From G965215145 sp965215145 (GTDB taxonomy: Bacteria > Bacteroidota > Rhodothermia > Rhodothermales > JANQRZ01), in assembly GCA_965215145.1 (NCBI GenBank), contig OZ244038.1:620001-684000 (forward strand): DNA of 64,000 nt, read 5' to 3'. The position numbers and the translations under genes were made by a program. Positions 51,797-60,389 of this stretch are shown here, piece after piece. Within the stretch, counting starts at the first letter, position 1. Every line of letters starts with the position of its first letter. The notes below the pieces were generated by a model. That model made no database searches and had not been told where the DNA came from. It worked only from the letters and a program-made list of their open reading frames with translations.

Positions 51797-51861
51797 CCCG
51801 CCTCCCGTTTTGATTCACCCCGGAGCGCCCGGCGGCCCGTAAGCCGCTGGGCGCTGCTGTA

Positions 51862-54009
51862 TCACCCGAACTCCAGCGCGATCCCGACGAGGACGTGGCG
51901 GCCGGCGGCGGGCTCGAAGAACCGCCCGCCGAAGGCGTTGACGACGACGGAGCCGGTGTACCGGGCGTCGAGCGCGTTGCGCAGCGACACGAACGGGGAG
52001 GCCGCCAGTCCCCGCCCGAGTCGCACTCCGTCGAGCGCGGCGCGGAGGTGGACGACGGCGTAGGCATCCGTCGCGGCGGTGTTGGCGTCGTCGGCGAAGT
52101 AGGCGCTCGCGGCCTCGCCGTCGAGGGCGAGAAGGAGGGGGAGGCCCTGCGTCCGGCGCCACGTGGCCGTCCAGCTCCCGAGGTGCTCGGGGAAGCCCGG
52201 CACCTCCGCGCCCTCAGCCACCGCGCCAGCGGCCTCGGTGAAGCGGGCGCGCGTCCAGGTGTAGCTCACCGCACCTCGCAGCCGCCCGCCCCCGACGGTG
52301 ATGCCGTCCGTGTCGAGCGCGGCCTCGACTCCGGCGTGGCGGGTGCGGCCGGCGTTGCGGTAGAACGTCACGTCGTCCACCTCGAACGGGAGCAGCAGCC
52401 GGTCCACCCACGCCGCGAACACGGCGAGGTCGAACCCAACGTTGGCCGGCCCGACCGTCACCGCGCCGCGCGTGCCCACCTCGGCTCCCCACGTCCGCTC
52501 CGGGCGGAGGTCCGGGTTGAAGCCGGCGGCGCCGTCCGGCCGGTTGCCGAGCTCCGTGGTCGTCGGGGCGTCGAGGGCGCCGGCGGCGTTGGCGTAGAGG
52601 AGCCCGGCGGCCGGGCCGCTCCGCCAGCGGTAGGCGAGGCCGACGGCGGGGCTCACGTCAGCGACGGTGCGCGAGCCGCTTCCGGCGTTGGCCCGCCCCG
52701 TCCGGTCGTCAGCCTCGTAGCGGAGGGCGTCGAGGCGGGCGGCGGCGGAGAGGGTGAGGCCCGTCTCAGCGAGGGGGACGGCGATGCGGGCGAAGACGGC
52801 GCCCGACTGAACCGTTTCGAGCTGGTCGGTGAGCACCTCGGCGCCGACTGCGCCGTCGTCGTTGGCGTTCTCGCGGCGGTCGTCGCGCTGAAGCTCGCCC
52901 TCGGCGCCGAGCCCCGCGCTCCATCCCCCTGAGGCACCGGCTTCGAGGGCGAGGCGGAGGCCGACGGCGCGGCGGTCGAGGCGGATGTAGCGGGGGACGA
53001 TGGGGTTGTCGAGGTCGCGGAGCCCGCCCGTCAGATCCACGCGGAGGCGTCCGCTCGGCAGAGCACCGACGGGCTGCGTGTAGCCGAGCGCGAGGTGCGC
53101 CTGCGTGACGGCCTTCCCGGCGTCGCGCGTCACGGCGATCTCGCGGGTCTGCTGCGGGTCCTCGGCCGCCGCCTCCGCCGAGAGCCCGCCCGGTGCCTCG
53201 GCCTCCGGCATGTGGGCAGCGAGCGCCACGGCCGAGAGGCTACGTCCGTCCCCAAGGTCGAACCGGGAGGAGACCCCGGCGCGGGCGAGCCGGGCGGTGC
53301 TGTGATCCCGGAAGCCGCCGTCGGTGAGAGCCGAGCCCCACGCACTCAGCCGGTGCCGGCCGAGGTCGGGACGAACGAATAGGTCGGCCTTTGCCAGCCC
53401 GTAACCGCCGCCCATCCCCCGAACGCGGAGGCGCGGCGCGTCAGAGCCCGCTGCGGTCGAGAGGGCGAGGACGCCGCCGGAGCCGCTCCCCCAGAACACC
53501 GAGGCCGGCCCGCGCACGACCTCGACCCGCCGGACGGCCGCTGCGTCCACGACGTTCAGCATCACCTGCCCGTCGGGGAGCGTCAGCGGGACGCCGTCGA
53601 GGAGGACGTGAGCGCCGCGCACGCCGAACGCCGCGCGCCACCCCATCCCCCGGACGAGCACCCGCTCGCCGAGCGCGTAATTCTCCCGGTCGGCGATCCA
53701 GAGGCCGGGGACGCCGCGCGAGAGGGCGTCGAGCGAGACGGCCGGGTCGGTGGCGAGGTCGGTCTCGGAGCGAGTCCGGGCGGCCAGCGCAAGCGGCGCC
53801 GCAGCGGCTTCGAGCGCGAACGGCGCCGCTGTCACCTCGACCGCATCCAGCGCCGCCGTCGTGTCCGGCGCGGTCTGCGCATGGGCGAGCGGGGCGGCTG
53901 CGAGAAAGAGCCCGACGAGGGCGCAGCGCGTCAGAACAGATCGGTAGGGGCGACTCGCCGAGTCGCCCCTACGGTCAAGGGCGTACGCTCCGACTGGGGC
54001 CGGTATCAC
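51862..54009 (-). CDS. TonB-dependent outer membrane receptor
   Basis: About 715 residues with the layout of siderophore/cobalamin-type receptors: a hydrophobic export segment (ALVGLFLAAAPLAHAQ), a plug domain (VLVRGMGWRAAFGVRGAHVLLDGVPLTLPDG ... VRRVEVVRGPASVFWGSGSGGVLAL) and a barrel ending in aromatic-like GRHVLVGIALEFG. No ATG exists near the signal peptide. The proposed start is GTG at 54009, overlapping the upstream stop (GTGA); the first ~28 residues then include RRGDSASRPYR, which is the translation of an inserted palindrome. A CTG at 53934 is an alternative. The original start may have been lost to the insertion. Confidence 0.75.
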   Translation of the reverse strand: MIPAPVGAYALDRRGDSASRPYRSVLTRCALVGLFLAAAPLAHAQTAPDTTAALDAVEVTAAPFALEAAAAPLALAARTRSETDLATDPAVSLDALSRGVPGLWIADRENYALGERVLVRGMGWRAAFGVRGAHVLLDGVPLTLPDGQVMLNVVDAAAVRRVEVVRGPASVFWGSGSGGVLALSTAAGSDAPRLRVRGMGGGYGLAKADLFVRPDLGRHRLSAWGSALTDGGFRDHSTARLARAGVSSRFDLGDGRSLSAVALAAHMPEAEAPGGLSAEAAAEDPQQTREIAVTRDAGKAVTQAHLALGYTQPVGALPSGRLRVDLTGGLRDLDNPIVPRYIRLDRRAVGLRLALEAGASGGWSAGLGAEGELQRDDRRENANDDGAVGAEVLTDQLETVQSGAVFARIAVPLAETGLTLSAAARLDALRYEADDRTGRANAGSGSRTVADVSPAVGLAYRWRSGPAAGLLYANAAGALDAPTTTELGNRPDGAAGFNPDLRPERTWGAEVGTRGAVTVGPANVGFDLAVFAAWVDRLLLPFEVDDVTFYRNAGRTRHAGVEAALDTDGITVGGGRLRGAVSYTWTRARFTEAAGAVAEGAEVPGFPEHLGSWTATWRRTQGLPLLLALDGEAASAYFADDANTAATDAYAVVHLRAALDGVRLGRGLAASPFVSLRNALDARYTGSVVVNAFGGRFFEPAAGRHVLVGIALEFG
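53944..53972. repeat. GTAGGGGC palindrome at the 5' end of the TonB receptor gene
   Basis: A perfect 29-bp palindrome: GTAGGGGCGACT, centre CGCCG, AGTCGCCCCTAC. It lies between the end of the sugar dehydrogenase gene and the signal-peptide codons of the receptor, in frame with the latter. Same family as the other GTAGGGGC elements. Confidence 0.85.
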
Positions 54010-55142
54010 TCCTCCAGCGGGGCGAGGCGCCACACGTGGCCGTCGGCCGCGTCGGTGAGCACGTAGACCGAGCCATCCGGCGCCTGCTCCACGTCGCGGA
54101 TGCGGGCGTCGAGCGGAATGATCTCCTCGTGCGTCACCATCCCCTCCCCGACGCGGAGGCGAACGAGCGCCTGCCGCGAGAGGCTGCCGATGAGCACGCT
54201 CCCGCTCCAATCACCGAACGTGTCGCCGGTGTAGACGGCCATGCCCGAGGGCGAGATCACGGGGGTCCAGTGCTTCACCGCGTCGGCGAACTCCGGGCGC
54301 GTCGGCGGGTCGGGGATGGCGGAGCCGTCGTAGTTCATGCCCCAGCTCACCACGGGCCAGCCGTAGTTCCGGCCGGGCTCGGGCTGGTTCAGCTCGTCGC
54401 CGCCGAGCGGCCCCATCTCCGCGATCCACAGCTCGCCGGTCTCCGGGTGGACCGCCGCGGCCTGCACGTTGCGGTGGCCGTACGACCAGATCTCGTCCTC
54501 CGCGCTCGCGTCATCCACGAACGGGTTGTCGTCCGGCACGGAGCCGTCGCGGTTCAGGCGGATCACCGTGCCGAGGTGGTTCGAGAGGTCCTGCGCCGGG
54601 TCGAACTGGAACCGCTCGCCCATCGTCAGGAACAGGTGGCCCTCGCCGTCAAACACGATCCGCCCGCCGAAATGGTTGGGGCCGGTGATCCACGGCTCCT
54701 GCGTGAACAGCTCCTCGAACGCCATCAGGCTGTCGCCGACGAGCCGCCCGCGGCCGAGCGCCGTGGCCGCGCTCCCCTCGGGGCCGGGCCGGGCGTAGGA
54801 GAGATACAGGAGCTGGTTCTCCGCGAAGTCCGGGTCGAGCGCGACGTCGAGCAGCCCCCCCTGCCCCTGCGCGAACACGGTCGGCGTGCCGCCGATGGGC
54901 TCCGAGAGCGCGCCGTCGGTGCCGAGCGCGTGGAGCTTGCCGGTGTTCCGCACGGTCACGAGCAGCCGGCCGTCCGGCAGGAAAGCCATCCCCCACGGGT
55001 GCGCGAGCCCGCCGACGAGGTCGTAGACGGCGACGGGCCCGGCCTCCGTCAGCACGGAGCCGACCTGCTGCGGGTCGCCCGACTGTGCCGCGGCGGGCAG
55101 GGCGAGAAGGGCGACGAGGAGGAGAAGAAGGAAGCGGCTCAT
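54006..55142 (-). CDS. PQQ-dependent sugar dehydrogenase family protein
   Basis: A 378-residue secreted protein (signal LLLLLVALLALPAAAQ) of the soluble glucose/sorbosone dehydrogenase (YliI/Asd) family. Propeller motifs HPWGMAFLPDGRLLVT, GQGGLLDVALDPDFAENQLLYLSY, YGHRNVQAAAVHPETGELW and GGDELNQPEPGRNYGWPVVSWG match the PQQ- and calcium-binding loops. It oxidises aldose sugars in the periplasm. Its stop overlaps the proposed start of the TonB receptor, hinting at joint uptake and oxidation of a sugar-containing compound. Confidence 0.9.
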   Translation of the reverse strand: MSRFLLLLLVALLALPAAAQSGDPQQVGSVLTEAGPVAVYDLVGGLAHPWGMAFLPDGRLLVTVRNTGKLHALGTDGALSEPIGGTPTVFAQGQGGLLDVALDPDFAENQLLYLSYARPGPEGSAATALGRGRLVGDSLMAFEELFTQEPWITGPNHFGGRIVFDGEGHLFLTMGERFQFDPAQDLSNHLGTVIRLNRDGSVPDDNPFVDDASAEDEIWSYGHRNVQAAAVHPETGELWIAEMGPLGGDELNQPEPGRNYGWPVVSWGMNYDGSAIPDPPTRPEFADAVKHWTPVISPSGMAVYTGDTFGDWSGSVLIGSLSRQALVRLRVGEGMVTHEEIIPLDARIRDVEQAPDGSVYVLTDAADGHVWRLAPLEE

Positions 55143-55218
55143 GATGAGGGAGGAAAAATGAGATAAGGGCGGACCTGTGACCTGTGTGCCCACCGCCACG
55201 ATGATGGTGGCGACGGCG

Positions 55219-57234
55219 TCACCCGTCCACGGCGTCCATGGGGATGATGTGGAGGCGGTTCTCGTTCAACAGCGGCAGGAGGATGTGGCTGCGCCGGGCG
55301 TCGTACCCGAGGTCCGCGGGCGAGTTCACGCCCTCCACGATCAGCCGGGCGTCGCCGGAGGCGCCGAGGTGATAGATCCCCTTCGCGGCCCAGCTCGTGA
55401 CGAGGTGCGTCCCGTCGGGGAGGTGGACGAGGCCGTCGAGCTGGCCCTGCGGGAGCGTCGCGATGGCCGAGCGCCCGCCGCCGTCCACGATCCGGTAGAC
55501 CCCGTTCTCGCCGAAGGTGACGACCACCGGCCCGTCCGGCCGGGCGACGATGCCGTTGGGGCCACCGAGGTCCTCACCGCTGGCGATCTGCACGTAGTCG
55601 CCGTCGGCGTCGAAGCGGTAGACGGCGTCGGTGCCGTCGGGCTGCGCGCCGCTGTCGGTGAGGCGGATGGCGGTGTCGGTCACGTAGACCATCCCGTCGG
55701 GGCCGACGGAGACGTCGTTGAGGAACGTGGCGCCGGGGACCATCCAGGTGCCGACTGGCTCGCCGGTCATCCGGTCGAAGGCGCGCACGGCATCGATGTC
55801 GGCGACGTAAAGCGTGTTGCCGCTGATCGCCATGCCCTTCGGGGCGTGGAGCGTCACGCCCGGCGCGGCCCCGTCGATCCAGCGGAGCGTCTTCACCTCG
55901 CCGGCGGGCGAGACCTTCGAGATGAACCCGTTGTCGTCCTTGTCGGTGGCGCCGCCGTTGACGTTCGAGACGAGGTAGACGTCGGCCGCCTCGTCGTGCA
56001 GCATCGACTCCGGCCCCCGCAGGCCGCCCTCGATCCGCATCCCCGGCATAGCAGGCTCGGGCATCATCATGCCCATCGAGCCGGAGAAGGCGCTCTTGAG
56101 GCGGTCGGCCGCCAGGTCCTGCGCGGCGACGGCCTGCTCCAGCAGCGCCGCCATCCCGAAGAACTCGTGCGTCACGCCGGGGAACGTCCGCTGCTCGACG
56201 TCGATGCCCTCAGCGCGGAGGCGCCCGGCGAGGTCCTCGCCCTCCGCGCGGAGCGGGTCGATCTCGGCGTTGATGATCGTCGTCGGCGGCAGCCCGCTGA
56301 GGTCGGCGTCGACGAGCGCGATCAGCGGCTCCTCGGTGGTGCGCCAGTCGGGGGAGTAGTGGTCGAAGAACCACTCCATGAGCGGGCGGTTCAGCGGCTG
56401 CGCCTTGGCGTACTCGTCGTAGCTCGGCGACTGCACGTCGCCGTCGGCGATGGGGTAGACCGAGAGGATGTGGAGGGGGAGGCGGACGCCGCGGTCCCGC
56501 GCCATCAGCGCCACGGCCACGGCGAGGTTGCCGCCGGCGCTCTCGCCCGCCGTCGCGATCCGGTCCGGGTCGCCGCCGAGCGTGGCGGCGTTCTCCGTCA
56601 CCCAGCGGTAGGCCGCGAAGGCGTCCTCGTGGGCCGTCGGGAAGCGGTGCTCCGGGGCCTGCCGGTAGGCCACCGAGACGACGACGGCGCCGGCCTTCGC
56701 CGCGAGCGCCCGCGCGCTCGGCTCGTAGGTGTCGAGGTCGGCGATGACCCAGCCGCCGCCGTGGTAGTAGACGATCACGGGGAGCGGGCCGGGGCCGGCC
56801 GCCAGCGGCGCGTAGGTCCGAACGAGGATGCCCCCCTCCGGCCCGACCGGCAGCACGCGCTGCGCCACGTCGGTCTTCGGTGGGCTCGGGGGGAGGCCGG
56901 TCTTCATCAGCAGCTCGACCGCGGCCTCGGCCGGGAGCACGGCGTTGCGGACCTGGAACGGCGTGAGCGAGGCGTAGCCCCCCTCCGGCGGCTCCGTCGC
57001 CGTAAGCTGCTCGATCACCGCCTGCATCTGCGGATCGATCGTCGGCGCCCAACTCGGGGCCGGGCCGTCGGGCATCACGGCCATCGGGTTCGTCGCCTCG
57101 ACCACCGGTCCCACGTCGGCGTCGGGAGGCGGGGCGGGGGCCTCCATCGGCTCCATCCGGCTACAGCCGGCCAGCAGCGAGACGGTGAGGATGAGTGCGC
57201 CGAGGGAGGTGCGGGGGGAAGTGAGAGGCAGCAT
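55219..57234 (-). CDS. Lipoprotein fusing an HSL-type esterase to an SMP-30/gluconolactonase-like propeller
   Basis: A 671-residue lipoprotein (lipobox LLAGC, Cys24). Residues about 90-380 form a hormone-sensitive-lipase family alpha/beta hydrolase: oxyanion HGGGW (158-162), nucleophile Ser232 in GESAGG, Asp326 in NAEIDPLR and His356 in VTHEF. Residues about 398-671 form a six-bladed propeller like SMP-30/gluconolactonase or strictosidine synthase-like proteins (HDEAADVYLVSNVNG ... ARPDGPVVVTFGENGVYRI ... VHLPDGTHLVTSW). The fusion could process an ester or lactone on one chain. Start 57234 begins the lipoprotein signal; an upstream Met is possible. Confidence 0.85.
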   Translation of the reverse strand: MLPLTSPRTSLGALILTVSLLAGCSRMEPMEAPAPPPDADVGPVVEATNPMAVMPDGPAPSWAPTIDPQMQAVIEQLTATEPPEGGYASLTPFQVRNAVLPAEAAVELLMKTGLPPSPPKTDVAQRVLPVGPEGGILVRTYAPLAAGPGPLPVIVYYHGGGWVIADLDTYEPSARALAAKAGAVVVSVAYRQAPEHRFPTAHEDAFAAYRWVTENAATLGGDPDRIATAGESAGGNLAVAVALMARDRGVRLPLHILSVYPIADGDVQSPSYDEYAKAQPLNRPLMEWFFDHYSPDWRTTEEPLIALVDADLSGLPPTTIINAEIDPLRAEGEDLAGRLRAEGIDVEQRTFPGVTHEFFGMAALLEQAVAAQDLAADRLKSAFSGSMGMMMPEPAMPGMRIEGGLRGPESMLHDEAADVYLVSNVNGGATDKDDNGFISKVSPAGEVKTLRWIDGAAPGVTLHAPKGMAISGNTLYVADIDAVRAFDRMTGEPVGTWMVPGATFLNDVSVGPDGMVYVTDTAIRLTDSGAQPDGTDAVYRFDADGDYVQIASGEDLGGPNGIVARPDGPVVVTFGENGVYRIVDGGGRSAIATLPQGQLDGLVHLPDGTHLVTSWAAKGIYHLGASGDARLIVEGVNSPADLGYDARRSHILLPLLNENRLHIIPMDAVDG

Positions 57235-57281
57235 GGGAGGAGGAGCAGGGATGGAGGGTTCAGGCTGCGAGGGCATGAGCC

Positions 57282-58454
57282 TCAGGGTTTGAGGACGACC
57301 TTGATGCAGTCGTCCTCCTTGTCCCGGAACGTGTCGTACATCTCCGGGGCCTCGTCCAGCGGGACGGTGTGGGTGATGACGAACGAGGGGTCGATCTCGC
57401 CGTCCGCGATCTTCCCGAGGAGGGGGTCGAGGTAGCGCTGCACGTGGGTCTGCCCCATCTTGAAGGTGAGCCCCTTGTTCATCGCCGCGCCGAAGGGGAG
57501 CGTCACGGTCTTGGCGTAGACGCCGGGCACCGAGATGGTGCCGCCCTTGCGGCAGGCCATGATCGCCTGCGTGAGCACGTAGGGGTGGTCGCTGTGGGGG
57601 AGGGCCGTGTCGCGGACCTTGTCGACGAGGTTCTGCACCGTGCTCGCCGCGTGCGCCTCGGCGCCGACGGCGTCGACGCAGCGGTCGGGGCCGCGCCCCC
57701 CGGTCATCTCGATGAGGTGCTCGACCACGCTCGCGACCTCCTCGAAGTTGACGGCCTCGGCCTTCCCGTGCTCCTCGGCCATCCGCAGCCGCTCCGGCTC
57801 GCGGTCGATGGCGATCACGCGGCCGGCCCCCAGCATCCACGCGCTCTGGATCACGAACTGCCCGACGGGCCCGCAGCCCCACACCGCGACCGTGTCGCCG
57901 GGCTCGATCTGCGCGTTCTCGGCGGCCATGTAGCCGGTCGGGAAGATGTCCGAGAGGAAGAGCACCTGCTCGTCGGTCAGCGCCGCCGGCACCTTCACCG
58001 GGCCGACGTCGGCGTGGGGCACGCGGAGGTACTCGGCCTGCCCGCCGGGGATGCCGCCGAGGAGGTGGGAGTAGCCGTAGACCCCGGCCGGGGAGTGGCC
58101 CATCGCCGCGCGGGCGTTCTCGGGCTTCGGGTTCGTGGTGTCGCAGAGCGAGAACATCGTCTGCTCGCAGAACCAGCAGTGCCCGCACGAGATCGTGAAC
58201 GGCACGACGACGCGGTCCCCCTTCTTCAGCCGCGTGACCGCGCTGCCGACCTCCTCGACGACCCCCATCGGCTCGTGCCCGATGATGTCGCCGGGCTTCA
58301 TCATCGGGACGACGCCGTCGTAGAGGTGGAGGTCGGAGCCGCAGATCGCGGTGGAGGTGATGCGGACGATGGCGTCGCGCGGGTCCTCGATCTTCGGGTC
58401 GGGGTGCTCGTCGATGCGGACGTCGTGCCGGCCGTGCCAGGTGAGGGCTTTCAT
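57282..58454 (-). CDS. Zinc-dependent alcohol dehydrogenase, glutathione-independent formaldehyde dehydrogenase-like
   Basis: A 390-residue medium-chain dehydrogenase. Catalytic zinc ligands are Cys38 and His60-Glu61 (GHEPMG); structural zinc cysteines are 90, 93, 96 and 104 (CGHCWFCEQTMFSLC); the NAD-binding motif is VWGCGPVGQFVIQSA. The insert around AMGHSPAGVYGYSHLLGGIPGGQAEYLRVPHAD places it with glutathione-independent formaldehyde dehydrogenase-like enzymes that handle aldehydes or alcohols in the cytoplasm. It precedes the esterase-propeller gene on the same strand with a 47-bp gap. Confidence 0.93.
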   Translation of the reverse strand: MKALTWHGRHDVRIDEHPDPKIEDPRDAIVRITSTAICGSDLHLYDGVVPMMKPGDIIGHEPMGVVEEVGSAVTRLKKGDRVVVPFTISCGHCWFCEQTMFSLCDTTNPKPENARAAMGHSPAGVYGYSHLLGGIPGGQAEYLRVPHADVGPVKVPAALTDEQVLFLSDIFPTGYMAAENAQIEPGDTVAVWGCGPVGQFVIQSAWMLGAGRVIAIDREPERLRMAEEHGKAEAVNFEEVASVVEHLIEMTGGRGPDRCVDAVGAEAHAASTVQNLVDKVRDTALPHSDHPYVLTQAIMACRKGGTISVPGVYAKTVTLPFGAAMNKGLTFKMGQTHVQRYLDPLLGKIADGEIDPSFVITHTVPLDEAPEMYDTFRDKEDDCIKVVLKP

Positions 58455-58490
58455 AGGAGGAGGGGAGAGGGGTGAGGAGAGGAGGGGAAG

Positions 58491-59003
58491 TCAGCGCCGC
58501 CTGAGGAGGCGCTTGGCCGCCTTGACGGCCTCGGGGAGGACGAGCGGGAGCGAGGCCACCGAGGCGAGGTTGGCGGCCTGGCAGTACGCGCAGAGCGCCT
58601 TGTTCTCGGCCCACTCCTCCCGCGCCAGCGTCAGGTTCGTCGCCACGTCCGAGGCCACCTTCGCCGCGAGGGCGACGGGGAGCCACGGCAGCGTCCGCGC
58701 GCGGTCCGCGCCGCCGGCGCCGGCGAGCAGCGCCGTGAGCCCGTAGGTCACGAGCATGGCGAGGCCGTCGGGCGTGCGCGCCCGCTTGTAGGCGTAGTCC
58801 GAGGCGTCCACCCGGTCCGAGTCGAACGGCCCGAACGGCGGGTCGGGGAGGTGCCGGATCACGCCGGTCTGGTAGAGCGAGACGGCGATGCCGGCGGCGG
58901 CCCCGACCATCGAGAGCCCGACGACGCCGCGGCGGCGCCGGAGGTCGGGGGAGTCGCCGGTGCGGAGCTCGCGGCTGAGCCGGCTGGGGGAGTAGGAAGA
59001 CAT
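58491..59003 (-). CDS. Small membrane protein with CxxC, vitamin K epoxide reductase-like
   Basis: A 170-residue protein with three to four hydrophobic segments and a CAYC motif (138-141) at the membrane boundary. The wording RRRGVVGLSMVGAAAGIAVSLYQTGVIRHLPDPP resembles proteins annotated in Deinococcota and Bacteroidota as VKOR family. Only one CxxC is present, so a full disulfide-forming relay is doubtful. It is 36 bp downstream of the Zn-dehydrogenase gene in position but transcribed toward it on the same strand, after ctaG. Confidence 0.6.
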   Translation of the reverse strand: MSSYSPSRLSRELRTGDSPDLRRRRGVVGLSMVGAAAGIAVSLYQTGVIRHLPDPPFGPFDSDRVDASDYAYKRARTPDGLAMLVTYGLTALLAGAGGADRARTLPWLPVALAAKVASDVATNLTLAREEWAENKALCAYCQAANLASVASLPLVLPEAVKAAKRLLRRR

Positions 59004-59023
59004 GCGGGTGGGAGAGGGGACCG

Positions 59024-59884
59024 CTAGAAGAGGCGGGGGGCAGACGCTGTTCCGAGGTCCGGCCGGTTTGCCTTCGGCCGTGCGCAGAGGGCGGGCCACC
59101 CACTCGGCCACGGGCTCCGCCCCCGGTACCACGCCGCGAACAGCGCCACGGCGAGGAGCACCTCGGCGAGGTCGCCGCCGTAGTACATCAGCTGCGCGGC
59201 GGCGCGGATCTCGTCCGCGTCGTGCGGGGTCCCGCGTGGGAGGAGGAGCCCGTACATCAGCTTGCCGAGCGTGGCGTGCGCGGCCATCGAGAGAAAGAGA
59301 ACGCCGAGGCGCGTCCGCATCGGGGACGGGTGCGGCGCGGGGTCGGGGCCGGCGAGGACGGCCCAGGTGAAGAGGTAGCCGGCGGCGAGGAAGTGGACGT
59401 GGACGGCGTGGTGGAGGGCCGGCGAGGCCAGCATGGCGACGTACAGCGGGGTGGCGTAGAGGACGGCCATCCCCCCGACGTTCAGCAGCGCCGCCGTCGC
59501 AGGATGCGAGAGGACGCGCACGGGCCGGGAGCGGAGAACCGCGGTCACGCGCCGCGCCGCAGGCACGGAGAGCGTCCGGAGCGCGAGCGTCACCGGCGCC
59601 CCGAGCACGAGCCCGAGCGGGGCGAGCATCCCGACGAGCAGGTGCTGCGCCATGTGGCCCCGGAGGTCGTGGTGCGCGAGGGCCACGACGGGCGGCAGCA
59701 CCGCCACGGCGAGGAGACCCGCCCCCGCCGCGAAGAACGCCACCCGCCACCCGCTCCACCGGCGCCCCGCGCGCCGCTGCGCCCACGCGGCCAGGAGGTA
59801 CGCCACGAGGACGCCGCCGACGAGCAGCAGCGCCACGGCCGAGAACGCCGCGCCGGAGCCGCCGTGTGGGAGGTGAGCGTCCAT
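59024..59884 (-). CDS. Cytochrome c oxidase assembly protein, CtaG (caa3) family
   Basis: A 286-residue membrane protein with seven or so helices and the caa3-type CtaG signatures LAHHDLRGHMAQHLLVGMLAPLGLVLGAP, ALHHAVHVHFLAAGYLFTW and QLMYYGGDLAEVLLAVALF. It helps insert copper into cytochrome oxidase. It is followed and preceded by genes on the same strand (DUF2243 upstream, 7 bp), a pairing seen in other bacteria. The C-terminal ~25 residues are Pro/Arg-rich and not conserved. Confidence 0.9.
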   Translation of the reverse strand: MDAHLPHGGSGAAFSAVALLLVGGVLVAYLLAAWAQRRAGRRWSGWRVAFFAAGAGLLAVAVLPPVVALAHHDLRGHMAQHLLVGMLAPLGLVLGAPVTLALRTLSVPAARRVTAVLRSRPVRVLSHPATAALLNVGGMAVLYATPLYVAMLASPALHHAVHVHFLAAGYLFTWAVLAGPDPAPHPSPMRTRLGVLFLSMAAHATLGKLMYGLLLPRGTPHDADEIRAAAQLMYYGGDLAEVLLAVALFAAWYRGRSPWPSGWPALCARPKANRPDLGTASAPRLF

Positions 59885-59891
59885 CGCGGCG

Positions 59892-60389
59892 TCAGAGGCT
59901 AGGGGCAGCACCCGGAGTCCGCAGCGCTCCACCGGCCCGCTCCGCCCGAGCCCGCCGCCACAGCGCCACCCCGACGAGCAGGAGCGCGAGCCCCGCGAGG
60001 TTCCACGCAACGTCGTACGGGAGGAGGTCCTCGACGTAGCGGACCTGGTGGACCCGCAGCACCTTGTGGTCTACGATCCCGTCAAAGAGCTGGAACCCGC
60101 CGGCGCCGACGAAGAACCCGGCCCGCGCGCAGCCCCGGCTGAGGACGCCGCGGCGGAGGAGGTCAGCCAGGAGGAAGAACCCGCCGACGAGCGCGAGCAG
60201 GCTTGCCGCGTGGAGGAGGCCGTCGGAGATGACCCCTACGGCCGGCGTTGAGAGGTCGTAGAACCGGTGCCAGCGGAGGAGCTGGTGGAACACGATCTCG
60301 TCCACGGCCGCCATCACACCAGCGCCGACGAGCGCGGCGGCCCCGAGGGACCGCCGCGTCTCGACGGCGGCGCGGGCGTCGGCGGGCAC
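59892..60389 (-). CDS. DUF2243 family membrane protein
   Basis: A 165-residue protein with four hydrophobic segments and the DUF2243 pattern AAVDEIVFHQLLRWHRFYD, DGLLHAASLLALVGGF and DGIVDHKVLRVHQVRYVE. The conserved His residues could bind copper or heme, fitting its usual place next to ctaG, but its role is not known. It starts with GTG, overlapping the catalase stop by one base. Confidence 0.87.
   Translation of the reverse strand: MPADARAAVETRRSLGAAALVGAGVMAAVDEIVFHQLLRWHRFYDLSTPAVGVISDGLLHAASLLALVGGFFLLADLLRRGVLSRGCARAGFFVGAGGFQLFDGIVDHKVLRVHQVRYVEDLLPYDVAWNLAGLALLLVGVALWRRARAERAGGALRTPGAAPSL

Noticed and set aside
52214..52937. Small open frames inside the TonB receptor region
   Set aside because: They lie in other frames of the receptor and show no family features.
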